Below are positions 1 to 7,573 of a DNA stretch of 14,200 nt, in pieces. The stretch lies in contig JBGTIS010000372.1 in the NCBI GenBank assembly GCA_041745535.1, forward strand, positions 1 through 14,200. Direction: 5' to 3'. The notes under the pieces were generated by a model. It had not been told where the DNA came from. It made no database searches and worked only from the letters and a program-made list of their open reading frames with translations. The translations under genes were made by a program, and so were the position numbers. Each line of letters starts with the position of its first letter. Within the stretch, counting starts at the first letter, position 1. Origin of the DNA: JBGTIS01 sp041745535 (lineage in GTDB: Bacteria > Bacteroidota > Bacteroidia > Cytophagales > Cyclobacteriaceae).

Positions 1-1741
1 CTGGATGGTATATACAACCGTATCGGAAGGCGAAAAATCGTTATTACCCGGATGAAATACAGTAATTTTTATCAGACCTGTTCCGGTAACAAATATTTTA
101 CCGTTGGTTTCTTCGGCAGGGCCATCTATCAGGTATGTGAGCGGCAGGCCTGAACTGTTTTCCACCGGAATGGTGAGCGGTTCATTGCCATAGGGAAGCT
201 CTTCCGGCATATTCCCAAAACTGAGCATTTGTTTTTGCTGGGTTTCTTTTGCGGGTAAAACTTTGAAAGAATGTACAATCTTACCAGTAGGTAGGTAATT
301 TTTATTCCCGCTTTGGAAGATGGTAAGCTTCACCATGCCTTTCCCGGTAAAACGAATCCCATTCTGGCCTGTTAAAGTCGCAGGGCCAGTTACCTGAAAT
401 TCAGGCGACAAGCCGCTGCTGACCTCAGCTTCAATGGCTAGTACATTTCCTACAAATACCGTATCGGGTAAAGGCGTTAAGGAAATAGTCTGGCTTTGCC
501 GGGCCTTTCGTGCAAATACATCAATAATGCGGGTAGGCGCCGGGTTAAATACCGCGTTGCCCGGCTGGGTAAACTTAAGCTGAACTTCACCTTCGCCGGT
601 AAACTGGATGGTATCGTTAGTAATTATGGCAGGCCCCTCTATTTGGATATCTACAACGAGTGCACTACTGGACTGTATGCCCAGCGCCTTGCGTTCACCT
701 ACATAAACGGTATCGGGCAACACATTTACCGTAATAATCTGATCACTTTTTCCGGGAGCGGCGATCTGGAATCCCTGGATCACAGGTTCTGCCGGTATAT
801 AATTTTCATCTCCATCCTGTGAAGCTTTAACCCTTACCAATCCTGTGCCCTGAATGGTACACCAACCGTCTTCAATTGCGGCAGGCCCATCAATTACTTC
901 AAACGTAACCGGCAGGCGCGAAGAGGCATAAGCTTCCATTTGGAAGGGAGGCGCATTGGGAGTTTTGGTGCTGATGGTATCAAAAAAGATAATTTGTGAG
1001 GCTTTGGAAACTATAAAACTCTGGCTGATGGTTTCAGCTTTATCATAATTATCAGTACCCTCCTGATATGCTTCTACTGTAAATGAGCCCACCTGTCCAA
1101 TGGTTAAATAGCTGTCGGTGATGCGGGCATTTCCTTTGGTAACCCGGAAAGAAACCGGCAAACCTACCGATGAAGTAGCATGCAGCAGTATGGGAGGCAC
1201 ACCAAATGTTTGGTCGGTAAGGGTATCGAAAGTTAGCGTTTGCGGCGCTTTGTTGATAGTGAAAGAAATTTCTTCGGATGGAGCCGCCAGAAAATTCTCA
1301 TTACCTGCCTGACTGGCCTGTAACACTACTTGTCCCGTTCCATCGGTAATAATTCTGTTATCCGTGAGTTTTATATTGCCTTTCTTGTGGGCTAAAGCTA
1401 CCGGCAGGTCGCTGGTGCTTGTAATATTCAGGCTAAAAGTATCGGCAGGGGCATAGGTCCGATCTTCCAGTGTCGGAATTATTAATTTCTGTGAAGCTTT
1501 TGCTACTGTAAATTTCAGTAAAGTATCTACGGGCAGATAATCCGCGTTGCCTTCGCTGTACAACCGGAGTGTAACCGCACCAGCGCCATCCAGGCGGACG
1601 GTGTCACCCGACAGATTCACGGGGCCTTCTACTTTTTCTAAAGAAACTGGCAGCGAAGCACTGGAAGCGTATTTCAGTTTAAACGGTGGATCGCCATAGG
1701 TTTTATCTTTAATTTTCTCAATGGTAAGAGAATGCGCAAGC
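1..1741 (-). repeat. Seven tandem MBG-like protein repeats inside the M6 protease gene
   Basis: Translation on the minus strand shows units of about 82-87 residues (246-260 bp). The first starts near 1741; later ones start with Q at 1491, 1242, 996, 741, 492 and about 237. Each unit has the pattern Q-x-[IL]-x-F-x-x-[IL]-x-D-x-T-[YF], then S-S-x-L-P-V, then G-P-A-x-[IL], then G-x-G-x-[VL] and G-N-x-[ND]-[YF]-x-P-A. This matches the MBG/YDG-like beta modules common in Bacteroidota surface proteins. The units are clearly diverged at DNA level, so this is an old array and not a recent expansion. It continues past the left edge, so the total number is unknown. Confidence 0.85.
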
Positions 1742-4700
1742 CTGTTTTTTAAGGATACCTGGATGCCTGAATAATATAAGGTCAGGTTATTAATTTTAGA
1801 GTTGGTAACCTCACAACGGTAATTGCCTGCGTTTTTTGGCCCGAATTTCTTTATTTCCAGAAAGTTGGTTTGGGTTGTGTCAATGGGAGTGCCATCTTTA
1901 AACCATATGTACCGATTGGTTTTTACTTTTTCATCCACTTCCAAAGTTAAGGTGCCTGTCTGGCTTTCAATCACCACCATCACTTTATTCAGAACAAGGG
2001 TATCCTGTGGACTGTACCATTCGTGGCTGGTGGTTTGTGAATTACCATTATTGCAATTCCGGCAGCGGAAAAAGGATAAATTCGTATCCAGATCGTCAAA
2101 AGAAAGCAGATTATGGCTGCACCGAATGTTACCGGAATGTTTTTCGAACTTTAAAGAAGCCAAAGCTGTGAAACGATTGTAGCTAATATCAAAAATATTT
2201 TCACCTTCCACACTTATAGCGGGAAAAGTGCCTTCCAGCTGATTATGAGATAAGTTCAGAGAAGAAAACTGGATGTTGGCCAACTCAGAAGAAAGTGTAC
2301 CCGAAAGCTGATTATAACTCAGGTTAAGCACCATTTGCCGGGGTAGGTTATCAGGAATGGTGATGGGCATGGATCCCTTTAACTGGTTATGACTGATGTT
2401 GATCTGACTGAGTTGCTTGCCTTCAAAAAAGTTTTCAGGCAATTCACTTAACTGATTGTACGATAAGTTTAATAAAGCCAGGGCAGGCAGATTAAAAAGG
2501 CTACCCGGAACTTTGTCTGAAAGCTGGTTATGGCTCAGGTTTATTTGTGCGAGTTTCTGCAGCTTTCCTAAGCTTTCGGGAATTGTTTTGGTAAGCTGGT
2601 TATTAGCTAAAAGCAGTTGGGTTAGTTTAGAAAGATTTCCCAATTCGTCGGGCAATTTGCCCGAAACAGGATGCAGGGCCAGTAATTCAAGTTCGCCGCA
2701 ACTGCCGATAGCTGTCGGAATACTGCCTAAATTGCCTTGCATGCCGTAAATTTCCAGAACTTTTATTTTTGAAAGTTGGTTAATATTGGCGGGTAACGAA
2801 CCTTTAATCTGGCTGAAACGAAGAGAAAGCTCGGTTAACCCGGTTAATGAGGAAATTTTTTCCAGAGATTCCAGCGTAGTAGGAAACCTGAGTCGTAGTT
2901 TTTTCAGGTTTTTCATCCCATACAGGCGGGCATCAATTGTTGTGGTAACGGAGCTGTCATTGCCTGCAACCTGTAATTCCTGCAGTGAGTCCAGACTATA
3001 GAAATCATCGGGAAATGTACCGGAAAGCTGGTTGTTCTCATCAAAATTTAATCCTGCTACTCTTCCATTTCTTATGGTAATTCCATACCACGATGAAAGC
3101 GGTTTTTTTAGCCAATTGTCTTGCAGTGCCCACTTTTTTCCACCCATATTCTGATATATGGCCACCAGCGCCAGCGAATCTTTGCTGGCTATTGTTTCAG
3201 TTTCTACCGATAATTCCCAGGTAAATGGGGTGCTGGCATCTGGCTGGTTTGGATCTGCCCATTGGAAAAAAATTTCTTCACCTTTGGCCAAATGAGGCAT
3301 ATACAGGTTATTTGGTTCCGTACCTGATTTATTAGCGGATTGCACAGTTATAATGGGTGTAGTTTGCCCGCAGTTATTATATACTTTGAGCAAAGTAGGA
3401 ACCTTCGCGCTGCTGGTATTAATTCTCAGGCTACCACCTTTGGGCATAGTAAATGAAAACCACTGTGAAATGCTGGTAGTTTGATTACTACCTATCAGGG
3501 CGATCAGTGGATTATTACAACTTTTGCCACTGTTTGGCAGATTCCGCCGGTAAGTAAATGACACTTTTTCATTCAGATAAACAATGTCTTTGATCTGTAT
3601 ACCCGTACTTTCATCCTGGTCTGCATAATTGGTATAATTAGAATTGGGATAAGATTCGCCATCGAAAACATTATCCTGATAATAAGGATACAGATCGTTC
3701 CAGTCGCCCCGGTTGTAACCATAGTCCAGATCATCCTGCCCATCGGCCTCTTCCAGATCAATACCTTTGTTATATTCGTCGGAATTTACAGAGTTATAAT
3801 AAATGCCAGATTTGCTCGCTACTTCATTGTTAATATGCCAGATGGCCAGTCCTTCACCGGGAATACTATTGTCGATGCCTTTGGCAACACGGTTTTCCAG
3901 CAGAAAATATTCTGATTCGTTCGGAGTTCTGATTTTATACACCTGCTGACCGTCTACCACAGGGGATAACTCATACGCACCATACTGGTCGGTAATGTCT
4001 ATGGGTTCGATCCAGCCCATTTTTTCCCTTGACCAGGCGCACATGCCCCCCGGATTGTTTTCGCTGCCCAGCCAGCTGGCGCTACCCATCAGCCCCCAAA
4101 CACCAATACCCTCGCTGGTCTGGTCAACATCGTACAAGTCGGGTAAGCCAAACAAATGCCCAAACTCATGCGCCAGAATGCCAATACCAATCATGTTGTT
4201 AGAACGGCCATAGTATTCGCGACGTTCAGGGTTCACGCAGTAATCTTCAATAAATACACCGTCTGCTGCTACAGTATTAATGGTCCATCGGTGCGACCAG
4301 ATGTATTGGTCCAAAGCACCTTCTTCGGCACCCGGACCGGCATGCACAATTACCACACCGTCTACATATCCATTTTTATCATTGTCGTAAATGCTAAAGT
4401 TTACGTTCGGGTCGGCAGCCTTGATGGCATCGGTTACCAGCTCCTGGGTGCGGTTGTATCCATTTTTTCTGCCATAGTATTCATAATTATTTTTAGCAGT
4501 ATACCAGCCTGCGATGTCTACGGTAATGTCCAGGTTGCCAAAACTGTTCTTTAGGTAATATTCTTTAAATGAAGTGTATTCTCCGTCTTTTCCATTAAAA
4601 AGTTCATTAAATTCTGCCTTTTCAAATTTTCCGGGCAAATCCGGATAGTCTACCAGAATGGCCAATACTTTTATTTTACCTTTTTTAGGCATAGGACCTT

Positions 4701-5121
4701 CCACCTCAGTAGAGGTGGCTCCATTAAAAAACTGTTTTTTTAAAATAGTGCTCAGTTCGTTCGTTAAGGCAGGGCGAATGTGTTTTTCCAAATTGCCCAG
4801 TTGCTGAAAAGTGTTGGCAGGTCGCTGTTCGGGATCTTTTGCCACAATGTTACTGGGTTGCAGGTCGGTTTGTCCTTGTCTCTGCCTGGGTAAAGCATAC
4901 ACATACCATCCGGTTTCTGACTTTACTACCGTGTAGCCATCGGTAGTTTCCATCCAGTTGTAAAAAGGGCTCCCTTTGCCTTTTACATGAAGGATGCTGC
5001 CATCGGGTTGGTTAACAGTTACCGCGTAAGGAGCGGGTGAGGTGGCATGTTGACCAAAAGCTTCTGAAAAAAGAAAAGTCAGGACCGAACAAATAAAAAA
5101 TATGTGTAAAATTTTGGTCAT
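1..5121 (-). CDS. Secreted M6-family metalloprotease with LRR, Ig-like and MBG-like repeats (3' end outside window)
   Basis: An open frame of 1707 codons runs from ATG at 5121 to the left edge with no stop, so the C-terminus is missing. Residues 1-23 form a signal peptide, with probable cleavage after A-F-G before Q24. An immune-inhibitor-A-like M6 peptidase domain follows. It has D-K-N-G-Y-V-D-G at about 248, the zinc site HEFGHLFGLPD (H318, E319, H322, D328 as third ligand) and a Met-turn-like G-L-M-G-S with M345. A region at about 520-640 resembles a PPC-type beta domain; this is weak. From residue 648 (DSLALVAIYQNMGG) to about 1014 lie roughly a dozen plant-type LRRs with repeated N-Q-L. 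An Ig-like domain (about 1040-1110, W-F-K-D-G and G-N-Y-R-C) and at least seven MBG-like repeats follow. The role is probably extracellular proteolysis with the C-terminal modules used for binding or spacing. A type IX secretion tail is expected for the family but cannot be seen here. Confidence 0.93.
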   Translation of the reverse strand, partial: MTKILHIFFICSVLTFLFSEAFGQHATSPAPYAVTVNQPDGSILHVKGKGSPFYNWMETTDGYTVVKSETGWYVYALPRQRQGQTDLQPSNIVAKDPEQRPANTFQQLGNLEKHIRPALTNELSTILKKQFFNGATSTEVEGPMPKKGKIKVLAILVDYPDLPGKFEKAEFNELFNGKDGEYTSFKEYYLKNSFGNLDITVDIAGWYTAKNNYEYYGRKNGYNRTQELVTDAIKAADPNVNFSIYDNDKNGYVDGVVIVHAGPGAEEGALDQYIWSHRWTINTVAADGVFIEDYCVNPERREYYGRSNNMIGIGILAHEFGHLFGLPDLYDVDQTSEGIGVWGLMGSASWLGSENNPGGMCAWSREKMGWIEPIDITDQYGAYELSPVVDGQQVYKIRTPNESEYFLLENRVAKGIDNSIPGEGLAIWHINNEVASKSGIYYNSVNSDEYNKGIDLEEADGQDDLDYGYNRGDWNDLYPYYQDNVFDGESYPNSNYTNYADQDESTGIQIKDIVYLNEKVSFTYRRNLPNSGKSCNNPLIALIGSNQTTSISQWFSFTMPKGGSLRINTSSAKVPTLLKVYNNCGQTTPIITVQSANKSGTEPNNLYMPHLAKGEEIFFQWADPNQPDASTPFTWELSVETETIASKDSLALVAIYQNMGGKKWALQDNWLKKPLSSWYGITIRNGRVAGLNFDENNQLSGTFPDDFYSLDSLQELQVAGNDSSVTTTIDARLYGMKNLKKLRLRFPTTLESLEKISSLTGLTELSLRFSQIKGSLPANINQLSKIKVLEIYGMQGNLGSIPTAIGSCGELELLALHPVSGKLPDELGNLSKLTQLLLANNQLTKTIPESLGKLQKLAQINLSHNQLSDKVPGSLFNLPALALLNLSYNQLSELPENFFEGKQLSQINISHNQLKGSMPITIPDNLPRQMVLNLSYNQLSGTLSSELANIQFSSLNLSHNQLEGTFPAISVEGENIFDISYNRFTALASLKFEKHSGNIRCSHNLLSFDDLDTNLSFFRCRNCNNGNSQTTSHEWYSPQDTLVLNKVMVVIESQTGTLTLEVDEKVKTNRYIWFKDGTPIDTTQTNFLEIKKFGPKNAGNYRCEVTNSKINNLTLYYSGIQVSLKNRLAHSLTIEKIKDKTYGDPPFKLKYASSASLPVSLEKVEGPVNLSGDTVRLDGAGAVTLRLYSEGNADYLPVDTLLKFTVAKASQKLIIPTLEDRTYAPADTFSLNITSTSDLPVALAHKKGNIKLTDNRIITDGTGQVVLQASQAGNENFLAAPSEEISFTINKAPQTLTFDTLTDQTFGVPPILLHATSSVGLPVSFRVTKGNARITDSYLTIGQVGSFTVEAYQEGTDNYDKAETISQSFIVSKASQIIFFDTISTKTPNAPPFQMEAYASSRLPVTFEVIDGPAAIEDGWCTIQGTGLVRVKASQDGDENYIPAEPVIQGFQIAAPGKSDQIITVNVLPDTVYVGERKALGIQSSSALVVDIQIEGPAIITNDTIQFTGEGEVQLKFTQPGNAVFNPAPTRIIDVFARKARQSQTISLTPLPDTVFVGNVLAIEAEVSSGLSPEFQVTGPATLTGQNGIRFTGKGMVKLTIFQSGNKNYLPTGKIVHSFKVLPAKETQQKQMLSFGNMPEELPYGNEPLTIPVENSSGLPLTYLIDGPAEETNGKIFVTGTGLIKITVFHPGNNDFSPSDTVVYTIQ
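2075..3180 (-). repeat. Leucine-rich repeat domain coding region
   Basis: This part of the protease gene encodes about residues 648-1014. It opens with the Bacteroidota LRR cap pattern (D-S-L-A-L-V-A-I-Y ... G-G-K-K-W) and continues with repeats of the type L-x-x-L-x-L-x-x-N-Q-L-S-G-x-[IL]-P-x-x-[IL]. N-Q-L recurs at a spacing of about 23 residues, most regularly in the second half. The middle repeats are less regular. The domain is a likely protein or glycan interaction surface attached to the protease. Confidence 0.88.
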
Positions 5122-5507
5122 AAGAAAAAATTAGCTTAGGACTTAAAGACGTGTAAAGATAAGATATTTTTAATAAAACCATTAATTGTGCAAAAAATAA
5201 TTTTTTTGTTTATAAAAACTATAAATAATAAAATAGCATTAAAATTTTAAATATGTATTGTTGAAATATGCGAAATTTAAAATATGTAAAATGCATAATT
5301 ATAAAATAATATTCTTAAAGTGTAAAAACTACATGAAGTAATATTTGCTTGTTTTTATAGCGATATCTCAATTTTTTTTGAAAAAAAATTAAAATACTTT
5401 CACAGTATACAGGTTACTGAAAACTATTTTTTAATAGTAATAATGCCTACCTTACCTGCCTGCTTCTATCGAAATAACAGGTCTTGATTGAAATTAATTT
5501 ATGGACG
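5122..5507. other. AT-rich intergenic region between divergent genes
   Basis: This 386-bp stretch separates the protease start (minus) from the ferritin-VIT gene (plus). It must hold the promoters of both. It is strongly AT-rich, with many A and T runs, and no frame in it looks coding. I see no exact TAnnTTTG box: the nearest plus-strand match, at 5339-5347, has three spacer bases in place of two. Short copies of AAATATG recur at about 5249-5286. No hairpin stands out. Confidence 0.6.
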
Positions 5508-6608
5508 ATGAATAAGGAAAAGATTTGGAAAAGTTATTTGCGGGAAGAAATCGATGCCGCGTTTTTATATAGAATATTGGGCGAAAAAACTGTTAATGAG
5601 GCAATGAAAGATACTTACCTGCGCCTGGCGGTAGTGGAAGATCAGCATGCGGAGGCATGGAAAAATTTGCTGGCCCAGCAGCAGGTGCATGTCAGAAAGG
5701 CAACACCTTCGGCAAGGGCCAAAATTCTGGCGAAATTATCGGGTGTTTTCGGTACAGAGTTCCTCAGGCAAATTATGCTGCGCGAAGAAAGCTCAGAAGT
5801 AAAATCTTACCTGGGCCTGTACAACAGCAGCACCGATCAGGCTACCAGAAAAATCGCGCTTTCGCTTGCCCGCGATTCGGCACAGCATGCCGGCCAACTT
5901 ACCGATTTAATGGGTGGTGGCAATGAGCCCTGGCACAGTACCGGTTCCGGCGACCTGCTGCGCAATGTGGTATATGGCTTTAACGATGGCCTAACGGCCA
6001 ATTTCGGACTGATTGCCGGAATAATTGGCGCACAGGCGGCTCCTCATATTATTTTAATTACAGGTATTGCCGGCACCATTGCCGACGCTTTGTCCATGGC
6101 TTCTTCCGGATATCTGGCAGCGGTTAGCGAGAAAGAAGTATACGAGCATGAAAAAAGTATGGAAGCCGACGAAATTAAACACATGCCCGAACTGGAAACA
6201 GAGGAACTGGCCCTGATTTATGAAGCCAAAGGCATCCGAAAAGAAGAAGCGCAGCAATTGGCCAAGAAAATCATGAAAGATCCGGAACTAGCCCTGGAGG
6301 AAAAAGTAAGGGAAGAACTGGGGATTACCGAACGTTCTTTAAGCCCTTTCAAAGAAGCCTGGATTACCGGCTCGGCCACGGCCATTGGCGCGATCATACC
6401 CGTACTGCCTTTTTTCTTTTTACAGGGTGCTTCCGCTATCTGGACAGCTTTTGCTATTGCCATGATTGCCCATTTCGCGGTAGGGGCTGCCCGCAGTTTT
6501 TTCACTGGTCGAAGTATTTTCCGAAGTGGGTTCGATATGTTTGTGGTGGGCATGGGCATAGCAGTGGCTGGTTATTTTATCGGTGAACTGATTACCAGGT
6601 TTTTGTAG
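5508..6608 (+). CDS. Ferritin-like/VIT1 (CCC1) fusion membrane protein, MbfA-like iron transporter
   Basis: The 366-residue protein joins two domains. Residues 1-140 are a rubrerythrin/ferritin-like helical region with candidate metal ligands E13/E14, E44 and H47 (E-D-Q-H), E93/E94, and D123 and H127 in helix four. Residues 145-366 are a VIT1/CCC1 domain with F-N-D-G-L (158-162), the A-L-S-M-A-S-S-G-Y-L segment (about 194-203), a charged E-rich cytoplasmic stretch (about 208-275) and three C-terminal membrane segments. This is the architecture of alphaproteobacterial MbfA, a membrane-bound ferritin thought to export iron, so a role in iron or manganese detoxification is inferred. A longer frame with TTG at 5484 adds eight residues. 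ATG at 5508 is preferred because the helical domain starts right after it. The gene stands alone and converges on the HAD gene. Confidence 0.9.
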   Translation: MNKEKIWKSYLREEIDAAFLYRILGEKTVNEAMKDTYLRLAVVEDQHAEAWKNLLAQQQVHVRKATPSARAKILAKLSGVFGTEFLRQIMLREESSEVKSYLGLYNSSTDQATRKIALSLARDSAQHAGQLTDLMGGGNEPWHSTGSGDLLRNVVYGFNDGLTANFGLIAGIIGAQAAPHIILITGIAGTIADALSMASSGYLAAVSEKEVYEHEKSMEADEIKHMPELETEELALIYEAKGIRKEEAQQLAKKIMKDPELALEEKVREELGITERSLSPFKEAWITGSATAIGAIIPVLPFFFLQGASAIWTAFAIAMIAHFAVGAARSFFTGRSIFRSGFDMFVVGMGIAVAGYFIGELITRFL

Positions 6609-6621
6609 CAGGGTGGTTGTC

Positions 6622-6649
6622 CGGTCGGATTAATTATCGGATTAATTAA
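6622..6649. repeat. Short tandem duplication after the ferritin-VIT gene
   Basis: The 12-mer T-C-G-G-A-T-T-A-A-T-T-A occurs twice back to back just downstream of the stop at 6608. It is followed by two copies of A-T-G-G-A-T-A. It is a small local duplication with no clear function. Confidence 0.4.
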
Positions 6650-6698
6650 ATGATGGATACAATGGATATTAGGTGAAAAAAATTAAGATTGTAGGTTA

Positions 6699-6768
6699 TT
6701 CGTTACTTGTTATTAGTTAATCGTTGATTCTTCTTCCGAAGAACGATCAACTAATAACCAATAACGAA
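6699..6768. terminator. Long imperfect inverted repeat between convergent genes, probable bidirectional terminator
   Basis: Arms at 6699-6725 and 6742-6768 pair at 24 of 27 positions around a 16-nt loop, which itself contains T-T-C-T-T-C opposite G-A-A-G-A-A. The element lies 91 bp after the ferritin-VIT stop and 20 bp after the HAD stop on the other strand, where a shared terminator would be expected. It has no clean U-tract, so intrinsic termination is unproven. The arms are built from degenerate G-T-T-A-T-T-type units, so it may instead be a dispersed repeat. Confidence 0.5.
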
Positions 6769-6787
6769 ATTATATCCAAAATTAAAA

Positions 6788-7498
6788 TTAACCCACTTCC
6801 CCTAACGAGTACTGAAATGAATTACCAAAAGAAAACGTACTTAAACCATCGTTAATTTTCATAAGTTTTGCCTGGGTGAAGTCTGCCATCACAAAACCGG
6901 CGCCAGCAATTTTTAAAGCAGGTTCCATCAGCGGTTTGTTTACACCGATTACGTGCATACCGGCCTGGCTAGCCGCCCGCGTGCCACTTAATGAATCTTC
7001 AAATACCAGACAATCAAAACCGGATACCCCCAGTTTTTTAGCAGCCAGCCGGTAGCATGCCGGATCTGGTTTTCCTTTTTCTACTTCGTCTGCCGTTACT
7101 ACTTCGTTGAAAAATCCGTACAGCCCGATTTGCCTGAATACTTCTTCCACTTTTACAGGCAGTGAACTGGTTACCAAAGCTATTTTAATATCTTTTTCTA
7201 CCAGTTGCCTCAAAAATTCCATTACCCCTGCCATCGCCTTGTATTGCAGGTTGGCCTCCATTTCCTCACCATCTGCCAGAATATCCTGTTTTTCCTGTTC
7301 CGATAGTTTCCCAAATAATCTTTCTATGGTTTGCACGGCCGGGCAGCCATGGATTACTTCAGTCATGATTTTTTCGTCTACAGATATTCCTTTGGCATCT
7401 GCCCACTTTTGCCAGAAAGCTTCAATGGGGGCGGCGGTGTCAATTACTACGCCATCCAGATCAAAAATGACGGCTTTAAAAAAAAGTTCTTTATACAT
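6788..7498 (-). CDS. HAD-superfamily sugar phosphatase / beta-phosphoglucomutase-like hydrolase
   Basis: The 236-residue protein has all four HAD motifs: F-D-L-D-G-V-V (nucleophile D13, acid D15), V-T-S-S (T110 or S111), the K-G-K-P-D-P lysine (K141/K143) and F-E-D-S (E167, D168). A helical cap lies at about 18-88. Its H-G-C-P-A-V-Q-T segment (H50-G51) matches the H-G element of small sugar or glycerol phosphatases and of beta-PGM. It is therefore a cytoplasmic phosphatase or mutase acting on a small phosphosugar; the exact substrate cannot be read from sequence. It starts 75 bp from, and diverges from, the DeoR regulator of the GH32 operon, which suggests shared control and a role in handling the imported sugar. 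Confidence 0.88.
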   Translation of the reverse strand: MYKELFFKAVIFDLDGVVIDTAAPIEAFWQKWADAKGISVDEKIMTEVIHGCPAVQTIERLFGKLSEQEKQDILADGEEMEANLQYKAMAGVMEFLRQLVEKDIKIALVTSSLPVKVEEVFRQIGLYGFFNEVVTADEVEKGKPDPACYRLAAKKLGVSGFDCLVFEDSLSGTRAASQAGMHVIGVNKPLMEPALKIAGAGFVMADFTQAKLMKINDGLSTFSFGNSFQYSLGEVG

Positions 7499-7512
7499 TA
7501 TTCAATTGTTTC

Positions 7513-7543
7513 TTGTTTAAAAAAGCAAAAATACGAATATTTG
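7513..7543 (+). promoter_or_regulatory. Candidate promoter for the DeoR-EamA-GH32 operon
   Basis: TTG at 7513-7515, 20 bases, then AATATTTG at 7536-7543. This matches the Bacteroidota TTG-N17-23-TAnnTTTG pattern with one mismatch in the -7 box. The predicted leader before the ATG at 7574 would be about 25 nt. The first direct repeat sits between the two boxes, as expected for an operator. Confidence 0.42.
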
Positions 7544-7566
7544 CGATATAAAAAAGCATAAAAACG
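7519..7566. promoter_or_regulatory. Pair of 17-nt direct repeats, candidate DeoR operators
   Basis: Two copies with 15 of 17 identical bases lie at 7519-7535 and 7550-7566. Both have the form AAAAAAGCAWAAAWACG. Their starts are 31 bp apart, close to three helical turns, so one protein could bind both on the same face. They flank or overlap the candidate promoters of both the HAD gene and the DeoR operon. DeoR-family proteins often bind direct repeats near their own gene. That this DeoR binds here is an inference. Confidence 0.5.
7526..7533 (-). promoter_or_regulatory. Candidate Bacteroidota -7 box for the HAD gene
   Basis: Read on the minus strand, the bases are TATTTTTG, an exact fit to TAnnTTTG. 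The box ends 28 bp before the HAD start codon. No TTG is found at the expected upstream distance, so only half of the promoter is supported. The box lies inside the first of two direct repeats, so a bound regulator there would block it. Confidence 0.4.
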
Positions 7567-7573
7567 CAAAAAC

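Noticed and set aside
1..1741. Regular spacing of about 250 bp as a DNA-level tandem repeat or CRISPR-like array
   Set aside because: The units are similar only at protein level, are all in one reading frame and lack conserved short DNA repeats.
496..4554. Several plus-strand open frames of 60-130 codons across the protease gene
   Set aside because: They lie opposite one long minus-strand frame with clear domains. Their translations have no recognisable motifs and they are scattered and overlapping.
5484..5507. Upstream TTG start adding eight residues to the ferritin-VIT protein
   Set aside because: ATG at 5508 directly precedes the conserved helical domain, and the extra residues have no family character. 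The TTG start remains possible.
6699..6768. Inverted repeat as the ends of an insertion sequence or MITE
   Set aside because: There is no transposase, the arms are separated by only 16 bases and no target-site duplication is seen. A terminator or REP-like element fits better.
7107..7561. Two plus-strand frames overlapping the HAD gene
   Set aside because: They are antisense to a gene with all HAD motifs, and one runs through the promoter region of the DeoR operon.
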